NCBI GenBank assembly: GCA_037414955.1
Contig: JBBEWH010000082.1
Coordinates: forward strand, 62,001 to 126,000
Source: Phytohabitans sp037414955
GTDB lineage: Bacteria; Actinomycetota; Actinomycetes; Mycobacteriales; Micromonosporaceae
DNA: 64,000 nt
Direction: 5' to 3'
A program made the translations under genes and the position numbers. Position 1 is the stretch's first letter. Each line of letters begins with the position of its first letter. Under the pieces are notes generated by a model, which ran no database searches, had not been told where the DNA came from, and saw only the letters and a program-made list of their open reading frames with translations. Below, in pieces: positions 33,745-41,958 of this stretch.

Positions 33745-34120
33745 TTGCTTGACGGAACCAGGCGCGGGCGCTCGCGGTGTTGACCAGGATCGCGTACACC
33801 ACCGGCCAGGCGAGCGCCGACAGCGCGCCGAAAACGTCGTCGCCCACCAGGATCACGGCGGCCTTAACCGCGCCCAGACCGCACAGCACCATGAGCACGA
33901 TCCGGGCCCACGGCCGGCCAAGCTGGATCTTGCGGGCCAGCCAGAGATAGGCGAGCGCGATGGGCAGATAGATCGCGACCCGCGGCCAGCCCGACATGAT
34001 CGCGCCCAGCGCACTGAGGCCACCGCCGATGTAGAGCAAGATCGCCAACGCCTGCACCGACCCGGGAATCGCCACAGCGCGAGGGTACTGGTCCGGCGCG
34101 AGGGGCAATGTCGGGGACAT
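33737..34120 (-). CDS. Four-helix membrane protein, unknown function
   Basis: A 127-residue protein with four hydrophobic segments: VQALAILLYIGGGLSALGAI, VAIYLPIALAYLWLA, IVLMVLCGLGAVKAAVILVG and LSALAWPVVYAILVN. A short basic loop (RKIQLGRPWAR) follows the second, consistent with the positive-inside rule. No family is recognised beyond small DUF-type integral membrane proteins. Its first six residues (MSPTLP) are encoded inside palindrome E, and its stop lies inside palindrome A11, so both gene ends are made of repeat sequence. Confidence 0.75.
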   Translation of the reverse strand: MSPTLPLAPDQYPRAVAIPGSVQALAILLYIGGGLSALGAIMSGWPRVAIYLPIALAYLWLARKIQLGRPWARIVLMVLCGLGAVKAAVILVGDDVFGALSALAWPVVYAILVNTASARAWFRQANP

Positions 34121-34167
34121 AGCCCACTCAACACCGCCTCCAGTGGGCTATGTCCCCGACATTGCCC
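34103..34167. repeat. Family E: perfect 26-bp inverted repeat over divergent start codons
   Basis: The left arm (34103-34128) begins GGGCAATGTCGGGGACATAG and pairs exactly with the right arm (34142-34167) over a 13-nt loop. ATGTCCCCGACATTGCCC is read outward on both strands, giving MSPTLP in each direction; the minus-strand copy is the start of the 33737-34120 gene. Confidence 0.93.
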
Positions 34168-34212
34168 ACTTGCCGACAGCGAACCCCCGGACGAGTGACA
34201 ACGCTCGCCGCC

Positions 34213-35133
34213 ATGGCCAAGCAACCGCGGCGCCCCGAGCCGCTCGTCGGCAAGATCTTCCTTGCGCAGCACGCCATCGACCACGGGCTACTCACCCGCA
34301 AGGAGCTCCGCAGCAGCGCGTGGCGGCAGATCCTCCGCGGCGTCTACGCGGACGCGTCGCTGCCGCTGAGTCTGCGCAACCGTTGCTTCGCCGCACACCG
34401 CTACCTGATACCGGCCGACGGCGCGATCGCCGGCCGGTCCGCGGCCGCGCTCTACGGTGCCGGCACCGTCGCCGCCACCGAACCGATCGAGGTCGTCGTG
34501 CCACGCAAGTCCCGCTTCGGACCGGTCCGCGGACTGGCCATCCACACGACCGACGACCTCCGTCCGGACGATGTCCGGGACCACGGCGGGCTCGCCCTCA
34601 CCACGCCCCTGCGGACCTGCTGGGATGTCGCGCGATGGCTGGACATCGTTGAAGCGGTGGTGATCATCGACATCATGCTCAGCCGCCGCCTCGTGACGGT
34701 TGCCGACCTGGAGGCGTACGCGACGGCCCGGCGCGGGTGGCGAGGCTGGCGGCGCCTTCGCGACGCCGCCGCCCTCGCCGATGCCGGCGCGGAGTCTCCG
34801 CAGGAGAGCCGGCTACGCGTGAAGCTCGTCGTCGCGGGCCTGCCGCGACCGGTCCCCCAGTACATCGTCGAACGCGGTGGGCGATTCCTGGCCCGCGTCG
34901 ACCTGGCGTGGCCGGAGTACAAGGTCGCGGTGGAGTACGACGGGCTCTGGCACGCCGCCGACCAGGATCGGATCCACCGGGACCGGCTCCGGCTCAACCG
35001 CCTGCTCGGCGAAGACTGGATCGTCCTCCATGTCACGGCTCAGCGGCTACGCGACGACTTCGACGGGTTCATCGCGGAGCTGCGCCGGGCGCTGCGGGCT
35101 CGCGGAGCGAGCGCCGGAGGAGGGCGCGGATGA
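34213..35133 (+). CDS. AbiEi-like/DUF559 (Vsr-like endonuclease) domain protein
   Basis: A 306-residue protein. The N-terminal part (AIDHGLLTRKELRSSAWRQI then LRGVYADASLPLS) is the winged-helix domain seen in AbiEi-type antitoxins. The middle has AIAGRSAAALYGAG and a regulator-like stretch. The C-terminus is DUF559, a PD-(D/E)xK/Vsr-like nuclease fold, with ARVDLAWPEYKVAVEYDG and RDRLRLNRLLGEDWIVLHVT. These proteins are frequent in actinobacteria, usually without an obvious AbiEii toxin partner, and none is present here. ATG 34213 (MAKQPRRPEP) is preferred; ATG 34150 lies inside palindrome E and would add 21 residues. The 3' end overlaps the convergent gene. Confidence 0.85.
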   Translation: MAKQPRRPEPLVGKIFLAQHAIDHGLLTRKELRSSAWRQILRGVYADASLPLSLRNRCFAAHRYLIPADGAIAGRSAAALYGAGTVAATEPIEVVVPRKSRFGPVRGLAIHTTDDLRPDDVRDHGGLALTTPLRTCWDVARWLDIVEAVVIIDIMLSRRLVTVADLEAYATARRGWRGWRRLRDAAALADAGAESPQESRLRVKLVVAGLPRPVPQYIVERGGRFLARVDLAWPEYKVAVEYDGLWHAADQDRIHRDRLRLNRLLGEDWIVLHVTAQRLRDDFDGFIAELRRALRARGASAGGGRG

Positions 35134-35734
35134 AGAGGACGGTCAGGGCCATGAGCGCGACGTAGAGCGGCACGCCGGCGCCCAACTGCTGGCTCATCGC
35201 GGCGAGCGGCGGGTAGTCGGCCGCCGGCGCCAGCGGCGCCGACGGATCGCCGACCATCGCGGTCACCCGGTCGGCGACCCAGGTGCCCCGGCCCACGATC
35301 AGGTCGTGGGCGATCGGGCCCGGGGTGGTCACGAACGCGAACGCCACTCCTCCGACGGCGGCGTACAGCCAGGGGACGAGGCGCGCGGAAGCGGGTGCCA
35401 GCCAGTGCGCGAACCACATCGAGAGCGGCAGGATGACGGCCAGCGCCGGGGTCAGCGCGACGAACGCGAACGACGAGTCGAGCAGCCAGTGCACGACCCA
35501 GCTGATCGCCGGCCCACCTTCGCCGAGATAGATGGCGTGGAACCAGAACATCGCCGCGCCGCCGACAAAGCACATGACCACCGACGTGACGAGCAGGGCG
35601 AGTTGGGCCGCCGGGTCGCGGTAGAAGGCGACGAGTTCGCGGGGCAGCGCCCGGAGCGGAGGGGGAGATGCCGTGTACGGGGCGGAGGGGGAGAACAGGG
35701 CATGGATGGTGAGAGAGGCGGACATAACCTCCAT
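35069..35734 (-). CDS. Integral membrane protein, unknown function
   Basis: A 221-residue protein with about five hydrophobic segments, including LALLVTSVVMCFVGGAAMFW, FAFVALTPALAVILPLSMWF, LYAAVGGVAFAFVTTPGP and VPLYVALMALTVLFIRALL. His and Trp cluster near the membrane (MFWFHAIYLGEG, WVVHWLL, WFAHWLA). No family is recognised. Start ATG 35734 or ATG 35725; GGAGG precedes the second but only 2 bases away. Its 3' end overlaps the convergent DUF559 gene by 65 bp. A 12-bp palindrome lies upstream. Confidence 0.7.
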   Translation of the reverse strand: MEVMSASLTIHALFSPSAPYTASPPPLRALPRELVAFYRDPAAQLALLVTSVVMCFVGGAAMFWFHAIYLGEGGPAISWVVHWLLDSSFAFVALTPALAVILPLSMWFAHWLAPASARLVPWLYAAVGGVAFAFVTTPGPIAHDLIVGRGTWVADRVTAMVGDPSAPLAPAADYPPLAAMSQQLGAGVPLYVALMALTVLFIRALLRRSLREPAAPGAAPR

Positions 35735-35753
35735 GACATCGATAAACTTCACT

Positions 35754-35765
35754 CTATTGCAATAG
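35754..35765. promoter_or_regulatory. Perfect 12-bp palindrome CTATTGCAATAG in divergent promoter region
   Basis: CTATTGCAATAG is self-complementary and AT-rich in a GC-rich genome. It lies 19 bp upstream of the membrane protein start and 71 bp upstream of the divergent GTG at 35837. It is a good candidate for a MarR- or TetR-type operator, or a promoter overlap. Confidence 0.45.
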
Positions 35766-35836
35766 CCCCTGGGGGATCTTCGCAGACACTGGACTCGTTC
35801 ATGATCAGAGCGCCTTCTATCGCGTAGGGTTTTGCC

Positions 35837-36514
35837 GTGAAGTTGCGGGTGTTGTCGTACAACGTGCACAGCCGTCGGGACGACCAGGCCGCGCTCGCCG
35901 CGGTCGTCCGTGGCCTCGCGCCCGACGTGGTCATCCTTCAGGAAGGTCCACGCCGCTTCCGCTGGCGCGCCAAGGCCGCCGCGCTCGCCCACTCGTTCGA
36001 CATGGTCGTCGCCGCGGGCGGGCTGCCGTCGCTCGGCAACGTCATTTTCACCACGCTGCGGGTACGGGTGCACGACACCTGGTGCCTCCGGTACCCGTTG
36101 ACGCCGGGCCGGCACCTGCGCGGCGCCGCGTTCGCCGAGTGCTCGGTCGGCCCGGCGCGGTTCGTGGTCGCCGGCTCGCACCTCTCCACCGACCCGGACG
36201 AGCGCCCCGGCCAGGCCGGCGAACTGCGCGCCGCGCTGTCGACAGTGGACCTGCCGGTGATCGTCGGCGCCGACCTCAACGAGAACTCGGGCGGGGCGGC
36301 CTGGCGTACCGTCGCCGACGGCCTGACCGACGCGGCGGTGGCCGCCGACCAGGCGGACCGTCTCACGTTCTCGTGCGCGAGCCCGCGCGACCGCATCGAC
36401 GCGCTGTTCGTCGACCCGCGGATCGAGGTGGTCGACTACGACGTGGTCGACACGCCGGACGCGCGCCGCGCGAGCGACCACTTCCCCGTGCTCGCCGACC
36501 TGATCCTCCCATGA
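35837..36514 (+). CDS. Endonuclease/exonuclease/phosphatase family protein
   Basis: A 225-residue EEP-fold metal-dependent phosphohydrolase. Landmarks in order: LRVLSYNVHS (Asn of the metal site), DVVILQEGPRR (metal-binding Glu), VVAGSHLSTDPDERPGQ (HLS block), VIVGADLNEN (catalytic Asp and Asn) and RRASDHFPVLADL (Asp-His dyad). It probably hydrolyses a phosphodiester in nucleic acid or a small molecule; the substrate is not deducible. GTG start at 35837. The stop TGA (36512-36514) lies inside palindrome A12, shared with the convergent ROK kinase gene. Confidence 0.92.
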   Translation: MKLRVLSYNVHSRRDDQAALAAVVRGLAPDVVILQEGPRRFRWRAKAAALAHSFDMVVAAGGLPSLGNVIFTTLRVRVHDTWCLRYPLTPGRHLRGAAFAECSVGPARFVVAGSHLSTDPDERPGQAGELRAALSTVDLPVIVGADLNENSGGAAWRTVADGLTDAAVAADQADRLTFSCASPRDRIDALFVDPRIEVVDYDVVDTPDARRASDHFPVLADLILP

Positions 36515-36567
36515 TCAAGGCGTCCTTCAAGTAGTTAGAACTACTTGAAGGACGCCTTGATCATGGG
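36508..36567. repeat. Family A palindrome, copy A12 (compact), between convergent genes
   Basis: Perfect symmetry CCCATGATCAAGGCGTCCTT to CATGGG, with a stem continuing through CAAGTAGTT/AACTACTTG. It contains the TGA of the EEP gene; the ROK stop abuts the other side. Confidence 0.96.
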
Positions 36568-37515
36568 TCAGCGGCGGCGGGCCAGGTCGGCCGCGCCGAT
36601 GACGCCGGCGGTGTTGCCCATCTCGGCGGGCTGGACGTCGGCCACGTCGATCTGGCCGCGCTGCGCCAGGGCGTCCAGGTAGGACCGCCGGGTCGGGCCG
36701 AGCAGCAGGTCGCCGGCCTCGGCCACGCCGCCGCCGACCACCAGCACCTGCGGGTCGAGGATCTGCACCATGTCGGCGAGCGCGATGCCGAGCCAGTGCC
36801 CGATCTGCGCGAACGCCTCGCGGGACACCGGGTCGCCGTGCTTGGCGGCGGCGGTGACCATCGGCCCGATGATCTCGTCGGCGTCGCCGGCGGCGAGGTC
36901 GAGCAGGGCGGCCGCGCGGTCCGGCTCCTGGCGGGCCCCGGCCCGCGCGTACCGCACCAGGGCGTGGCCGCTGGCGTACTGCTCCAGGCAGCCCTTCCGG
37001 CCGCAGCCGCACAGGTGCCCGTCCGGCACGGAGAGCATGTGTCCCAGCTCGGCGGCGATGCCGTGCGCGCCCCGCACCAGTTCCCCACCGAACACGATCG
37101 CCCCGCCCACGCCGGTGCCGATCGTGAACAGGACCATCGAGTCGTCGGCGTTCCGGGCCGCGCCGAACCGGAACTCGGCCCAGGCGGCCGCGTTGGCGTC
37201 GTTCTCGACGATGACCGGCAGGTCGACGGCCGTGCTGACGTGGTCGCGCAGCGGCTCGTCGCGCCAGGCGAGGTTGGGCGCGAAGAGCACGGTTGAGCGA
37301 CTCGCGTCGATCCAGCCGGCGGCACCGATGCCGACCGCCTCGACCTCGTACTCGCGCGCCAGCTCGGCGACCGCCTCGATGATCACGTCGCGGGTCTTGG
37401 CGACGTCTTCGGCCGGCGTGTCGCGCCGGGTCTGCGCCAGCACCTCGCCGGCCAGGTCGACGACGCCAGCGGCGACCTTAGTGCCGCCGACGTCGACTCC
37501 GATGGTCAGCGTCAC
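36568..37515 (-). CDS. glk: ROK-family glucokinase
   Basis: A 315-residue ROK kinase, the usual actinobacterial glucokinase length. It phosphorylates glucose to glucose 6-phosphate. The phosphate-binding motif is IGVDVGGTKVAAGVVD. The sugar-binding and catalytic region has LPVIVENDANAAAWAE (Asp general base) and FTIGTGVGGAIVFGGELVRG, followed by ELGHM. The ROK zinc motif is CGCGRKGCLEQYASG. The gene lies beside SRPBCC and FadD15 genes, a neighbourhood recalled from other actinobacteria. Substrate is assigned by family; another hexose is possible. Confidence 0.92.
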   Translation of the reverse strand: MTLTIGVDVGGTKVAAGVVDLAGEVLAQTRRDTPAEDVAKTRDVIIEAVAELAREYEVEAVGIGAAGWIDASRSTVLFAPNLAWRDEPLRDHVSTAVDLPVIVENDANAAAWAEFRFGAARNADDSMVLFTIGTGVGGAIVFGGELVRGAHGIAAELGHMLSVPDGHLCGCGRKGCLEQYASGHALVRYARAGARQEPDRAAALLDLAAGDADEIIGPMVTAAAKHGDPVSREAFAQIGHWLGIALADMVQILDPQVLVVGGGVAEAGDLLLGPTRRSYLDALAQRGQIDVADVQPAEMGNTAGVIGAADLARRR

Positions 37516-37590
37516 GCCGCCGCTCCTCTCACTCTGCGCGGCTGGCCGCGCCAGACGCTCACTCAGCGCGGGTGACCGCGCGCCACACTC

Positions 37591-37935
37591 TCACTCTGCG
37601 CGGGTGGCCGCGCGCCAGACGTCGTCCTCCGGCGAGTCCGACGGCGCCGGAGGCGAGTCCGACGGCGCGGGAGGAGGGGGTGGGGCCAGGGAGCGTAGCA
37701 GGCTCGCCACCCCGGCGGCGAAGTCGCCCGCGCCGGTGGCGAGCCGCTCGGCGACGTCGGCGTCCGGGTCGCGCATCGCCGCGATCACCCGGCAGATCGG
37801 GCACACACAGCACGCGGGTTCCCCAGTGGCGATCGGACCGCCGCCGAACAGGCCATGGCCGGTGGAGAACGCCGCCAGGGCGGCCGCCACCAGCCGCTCG
37901 GCCTCCGCACGGGCGGAGGCTGGCTCGGTGTTCAT
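37591..37935 (-). CDS. Small actinobacterial protein with a CPIC motif
   Basis: A 114-residue protein, unknown function. The core RLVAAALAAFSTGHGLFGGG and CCVCPICRVIAAMRDPDADV is recognisable from actinobacterial genomes, where it lies next to SRPBCC proteins. The three closely spaced Cys (CCVCPIC) could bind metal. The C-terminus is Pro/Ser-rich with a duplicated APSDSP unit. ATG 37935 overlaps the SRPBCC stop as ATGA (37932-37935), so the two are coupled. Confidence 0.8.
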   Translation of the reverse strand: MNTEPASARAEAERLVAAALAAFSTGHGLFGGGPIATGEPACCVCPICRVIAAMRDPDADVAERLATGAGDFAAGVASLLRSLAPPPPPAPSDSPPAPSDSPEDDVWRAATRAE

Positions 37936-38378
37936 GACGCTCCCTCCACCCGGCGCTTCAGCTGCTTCAACGCGGTGTCCATGATCTTTTTCTCGGCCTT
38001 GCGCCGGAACATGCCCAGCATGCCGACGGCGAGCTCCACCGCCAGCGTGTACGTCACCGTGGTGGTGCCGTCGCCATTGTCCTCGATGTCGTACGACCCG
38101 TCCTGGACCTTCTGCATCTTCGACGGCTCGACCAGGTGCCACTCGATGCGGGAGATGTCGTCGGCGTACTCGTACGTCAGCGTGTACTCGTCGGTCAGCA
38201 CGCCGGCGTCGAGCGTGAAGCGAACCTGGCTCGCGTAACCGTCCTCGTACTCCTCGACGACCTCGACCCGCTTGAGCTCCTCGGTCCACTCCGGGTAGCT
38301 CGCGAAGTCACAGATCACCTCGGCGACGCGGGCCGGCGGCGCGGCGATGACGATCGACTGGGTAGAGGACTCGGCCAT
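37932..38378 (-). CDS. SRPBCC (START-like) family protein
   Basis: A 148-residue polyketide-cyclase/START-like protein: QSIVIAAPPARVAEVICDFA then SYPEWTEELKRVEVVEEY, with the C-terminal helix AVGMLGMFRRKAEKKIMDTA lining a hydrophobic cavity. Members bind lipids or hydrophobic ligands. In mycobacteria a homologue (Rv2185c) neighbours fadD15, as here, where FadD15 diverges. ATG 38378 (MAESSTQSIVI) is preferred over the frame's earlier start. Biochemical function is unproven. Confidence 0.88.
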   Translation of the reverse strand: MAESSTQSIVIAAPPARVAEVICDFASYPEWTEELKRVEVVEEYEDGYASQVRFTLDAGVLTDEYTLTYEYADDISRIEWHLVEPSKMQKVQDGSYDIEDNGDGTTTVTYTLAVELAVGMLGMFRRKAEKKIMDTALKQLKRRVEGAS

Positions 38379-38460
38379 GCAGCGCAGGCTACCGGTACCG
38401 GACACACATCCGGCGACCTGGTCGCGATAGGTTGCGGAGAGTCCACGTTAAGGGAGTGTC

Positions 38461-40278
38461 GTGCCCACAGGAGAGCTACGCGAGTTCGCCGCGCCGCCGG
38501 TGGCCGCCATCGGCGACACCGCCAACCTGACCGACCCCGTCTGGGACAACGCGGAGACCCACCCGGACACCGTGCAGTTCGCCCGCCGCACCAGCGCCGC
38601 CGACGGCTGGACCGACGTCACGTGCGCGGAGTTCCGCGCCGAGGTGATCGCGCTCGCGCGGGGCTTGATCGCCGCCGGCATCGAGCCGGGCGCGCGGGTC
38701 GGGCTGATGAGCAAGACCCGGTACGAGTGGACGCTTGTCGACTACGCCATCTGGACGGTCGGCGGGGTGACCGTGCCCATCTACGAGACGTCCAGCGCCG
38801 AGCAGGTGGCGTGGATCCTGTCCGACTCGGGCGCGGTGGCCTGCGTCGTGGAGACCACCCAGCACGCGTTGCTGCTGTCCGGCGTACAGGATCGGCTGCC
38901 GGACCTGCGCGAGGCCTGGCAGATCGAGGTCGGCGACCTGGACCGGCTGCGCGAGCGCGGCGCCGGGGTGGCCGTCGAGGAGGTCGAGGCCCGGCGCCGG
39001 GCCACCCGCGCCGACGACCTGGCCACGATCATCTACACGAGCGGCACCACCGGGCGGCCGAAGGGCTGCGTGCTGACCCACCGCAACCTGTACGCGGACG
39101 TGGCCAACGCGATTCCCGGGCTGTCGCACATCCTCCACGACGGCGCCGCGACGATGCTGTTCCTGCCGCTGGCGCACTCGTTCGCCCGGCTGATCCAGAT
39201 CGGCGTGGTGACCGCCCGGGCCAAGATGGCGCACACCGCCGACGTGAAGAACCTGGTGCCCGAGCTCCAGGCCTACCGGCCGACGTTCCTGCTGTCCGTG
39301 CCGCGGGTGTTCGAGAAGGTCTACAACACCGCCAAGCAGCGCGCGCACGCCGACGGCAAGGGGGCGATCTTCGACCGGGCCGAGGCGGTCGCGATCGCCT
39401 ACAGCGAAGCCCTGGAGCGCAAGGGCGGCCCGGGCCTCCTCCTCAAGGCCCAGCACGCGCTGTTCGACCGCCTCGTGTACGGCAAGCTTCGGGCCGCGCT
39501 CGGCGGCCAGTGCCGGGACGCGATCTCCGGCGGCGCGCCGCTGGGCACCCGGCTGGCGCACTTCTTCCGGGGCATCGGCGTCACCGTGCTGGAGGGGTAC
39601 GGGTTGACCGAGACCTCCCCCGCCGTAGCGCTGAACCTCCAGCACGCGGTGCGCATCGGCACGGTCGGCCGGCCGCTGCCCGGCGTAACCGTCCGCATCG
39701 CCGACGACGGCGAGATCCTGGTCAAGGGCGACCTGGTCTTCCAGCGGTACTGGAACAACCCGGACGCGACCGCCGAGGCCCTCGACGCCGACGGCTGGTT
39801 CCACAGCGGCGACATCGGCCGGCTCGACGGCGACGGCTACCTGGCCATCACCGGCCGGAAGAAGGAGATCATCGTCACCGCCGGCGGCAAGAACGTCGCG
39901 CCCGCGGTGCTCGAGGACCGGCTGCGCGCGCACTCGCTGATCAGCCAGTGCGTGGTGGTGGGCGACCGGCAGCCGTTCATCGCCGCGCTGGTCACGCTCG
40001 ACGAGGAGGCCTGGCCGAAGTGGCTGGCCGGGCACGGCAAGCCGGCCGACGCGACGGTCGCCGACCTGCGCGACGACGCCGCGCTGCGCGCCGAGGTCCA
40101 GGCCGCGGTCGACGACGCCAACCAGGCCGTCTCCGCCGCCGAGGCGATCAAGGAGTTCCGCATCCTGCCCCGCGACTTCACCGAGGCCACCGGCGAGCTG
40201 ACGCCGTCACTGAAGGTCAAACGCAACGTCGTGCACAAGACGTACGCTGACGAGATCGCTGCGATCTACGGGGGCTGA
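38461..40278 (+). CDS. fadD15: Long-chain fatty-acid-CoA ligase (FadD15-like)
   Basis: A 605-residue AMP-forming acyl-CoA synthetase. The P-loop motif is TIIYTSGTTGRPKGCVLTHR. Adenylate motifs are GYGLTETSPAVALN and the GDIGRLDGDGYLAITGRKKE hinge, and LTPSLKVKRNVVHKTY supplies the C-terminal catalytic Lys. It activates fatty acids with ATP and CoA. GTG start at 38461 follows AAGGGAG by a short spacer. It stands at the head of a plus-strand group with a two-component system (2-bp gap) but no obvious functional link. Symbol by similarity to mycobacterial FadD15. Confidence 0.92.
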   Translation: MPTGELREFAAPPVAAIGDTANLTDPVWDNAETHPDTVQFARRTSAADGWTDVTCAEFRAEVIALARGLIAAGIEPGARVGLMSKTRYEWTLVDYAIWTVGGVTVPIYETSSAEQVAWILSDSGAVACVVETTQHALLLSGVQDRLPDLREAWQIEVGDLDRLRERGAGVAVEEVEARRRATRADDLATIIYTSGTTGRPKGCVLTHRNLYADVANAIPGLSHILHDGAATMLFLPLAHSFARLIQIGVVTARAKMAHTADVKNLVPELQAYRPTFLLSVPRVFEKVYNTAKQRAHADGKGAIFDRAEAVAIAYSEALERKGGPGLLLKAQHALFDRLVYGKLRAALGGQCRDAISGGAPLGTRLAHFFRGIGVTVLEGYGLTETSPAVALNLQHAVRIGTVGRPLPGVTVRIADDGEILVKGDLVFQRYWNNPDATAEALDADGWFHSGDIGRLDGDGYLAITGRKKEIIVTAGGKNVAPAVLEDRLRAHSLISQCVVVGDRQPFIAALVTLDEEAWPKWLAGHGKPADATVADLRDDAALRAEVQAAVDDANQAVSAAEAIKEFRILPRDFTEATGELTPSLKVKRNVVHKTYADEIAAIYGG

Positions 40279-40280
40279 GG

Positions 40281-41951
40281 GTGACTCACCCGCTGGCCAT
40301 CGCGGCCCGGCTGATCGTGCTGGCGCTGGTCGCCGTCCTGACGCTGATCACCACCAAGGACGTCGGGCAACTCCGGTGGATCGCGCTGCTCGCGGCCGCC
40401 GGGGTGCCGGCCGTGTTGGCGCCACGCCACCGGGTGCTCGCGCCGCTCGGCCGGTTCGCCGAGGTCGTCGTCGTGGGGCTGGCCGCCGGCGAGGTCGCCG
40501 CCGCGGCCCACTTCGACAACGCCATGAACCCGGGCCTCGGCGCGTCGGCCATCCTGCCGTACCTGGCGGTGCCGCTCACCGCGGCGGCGCTGCACCGGCG
40601 CACCTGGGAGGGCGTCGCGCTGCTCGCGACGGCGGCGGCGACGCTCGTCGTGGGCGGGCTGCTCACCGAAGACCAGGGCCGCCGTCAGATCACCGAGCTC
40701 GGGTACCTGCTGGTCTCCGGGCAGTGGCTGGTGCTGGCCGCGCTCGGCACGGTCGCCGCGGGCACGCTGCAGCGTGTCCTGCACACCCGCACCCAGCCGA
40801 AACCCCAGCCGTACGCGGAGGCGACCCGCCTGCTGACCCAGCTGCGCAGCGTGGCCCGGCAACTGCCCGGCGCCACCCTCGACCCGGGCGGCATCGCTGA
40901 GCACCTGCTGGAAGACCTGCGCGGCGTGGCACCGGCCAAGCGGGCCGCCGTGCTGACCGCCAGCGGGGGCGGGCGGTTGGTGGTCCTGGCCCAGAGCGGC
41001 GTCGATCGGGTCGACTGGGAGACCACCCTGGACGCCGACTCGGCCATCGCGGACGCGTGGGCCAGCCAGCAGCCGCAGACCGCCCACCGGTCGCAGGCCC
41101 GCTCGCACAGCGGCGGCGACGTGTCCGCCCTGGTGGTGCCCCTCGTGGCGGGTGTCCGCACTGTCGGATTAGTGACACTGGAGGCGGACGTCGCGGGCGC
41201 CTACCCATCGCCTGTCATCGATCGGGTGACCGGCATTACCGGTCCCGCCGCCCTCCGGCTGGAGGCCGCGCTGCTCTTCGACGAGGTGCGGTCGCTCGCC
41301 ACCAACGAGGAACGCCAGCGCCTCGCCCGGGAAATCCACGACGGCGTCGCGCAGGAGCTCGTCATGGTCGGGTACGGCATCGACAACGCGCTCGCCACCC
41401 TGCCCGACGCGGCCACCGAGACCGCCGAGGAGCTGCGCTCGCTGCGCGTCGAGGTCACCCGCGTCATCACTGAGCTGCGGCTCAGCCTTTTCGAGCTGCG
41501 CAGCGAGGTCGACCGGCACGGTGGGCTGGCGGCCGCGATCGCCGAGTACGCCCGGCAGGTCGGCGCATCGGCGGGCCTCCGCGTCCACTACACACTGGAC
41601 GAGTCGACGGCCCGGCTGCCGGCCGCGACCGAGGCCGAGTTGCTCCGCATCGCCCAGGAGGCGATCACCAACGCGCGTAAACACGCCGGCGCGAGCAACC
41701 TTTGGGTGACGTGCGAGGTCGACCCTCCGTATGCGCAAATCGAAGTGTCGGATGACGGTCAGGGCATGGCTGACCAGCGGCCGGACGGGAGGTACGGTCT
41801 TGCGATCATGGCAGAGAGAGCGGAACGTATCCGAGGCCGGCTAGAGATCAGGCCACGCGATCCCAGCGGCACGACCGTGGCGGTAGTCCTGGGAACCTCG
41901 CCCCGGCGCGATACCGTGCGCGATAGCGTGATAGCACCAGAAGGGGAGTAA
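40281..41951 (+). CDS. Two-component sensor histidine kinase (GAF, HisKA_3)
   Basis: A 556-residue NarL-type sensor kinase. The N-terminal 150 residues hold about five hydrophobic segments (LIVLALVAVLTLITT, ALLAAAGVPAVLA, VALLATAAATLVVGGLL). A GAF-like domain spans about 180-335 (PAKRAAVLTASGGGRLVVLA, LVVPLVAGVRTVGLVTLEAD). The phospho-acceptor His is in RLAREIHDGVAQELVMVGYG near residue 353. The ATPase has LRIAQEAITNARKHAG (N box), VSDDGQGM and GRYGLAIMAERAERIRG. The stimulus is unknown; GAF suggests a small ligand. Its response regulator follows 7 bp later. Confidence 0.94.
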   Translation: MTHPLAIAARLIVLALVAVLTLITTKDVGQLRWIALLAAAGVPAVLAPRHRVLAPLGRFAEVVVVGLAAGEVAAAAHFDNAMNPGLGASAILPYLAVPLTAAALHRRTWEGVALLATAAATLVVGGLLTEDQGRRQITELGYLLVSGQWLVLAALGTVAAGTLQRVLHTRTQPKPQPYAEATRLLTQLRSVARQLPGATLDPGGIAEHLLEDLRGVAPAKRAAVLTASGGGRLVVLAQSGVDRVDWETTLDADSAIADAWASQQPQTAHRSQARSHSGGDVSALVVPLVAGVRTVGLVTLEADVAGAYPSPVIDRVTGITGPAALRLEAALLFDEVRSLATNEERQRLAREIHDGVAQELVMVGYGIDNALATLPDAATETAEELRSLRVEVTRVITELRLSLFELRSEVDRHGGLAAAIAEYARQVGASAGLRVHYTLDESTARLPAATEAELLRIAQEAITNARKHAGASNLWVTCEVDPPYAQIEVSDDGQGMADQRPDGRYGLAIMAERAERIRGRLEIRPRDPSGTTVAVVLGTSPRRDTVRDSVIAPEGE

Positions 41952-41958
41952 CCCGAGC

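Noticed and set aside
34213..35133. Complete AbiE toxin-antitoxin system
   Set aside because: Only the AbiEi-like/DUF559 protein is present; no nucleotidyltransferase (AbiEii) toxin gene is adjacent, and the neighbouring genes encode membrane proteins.
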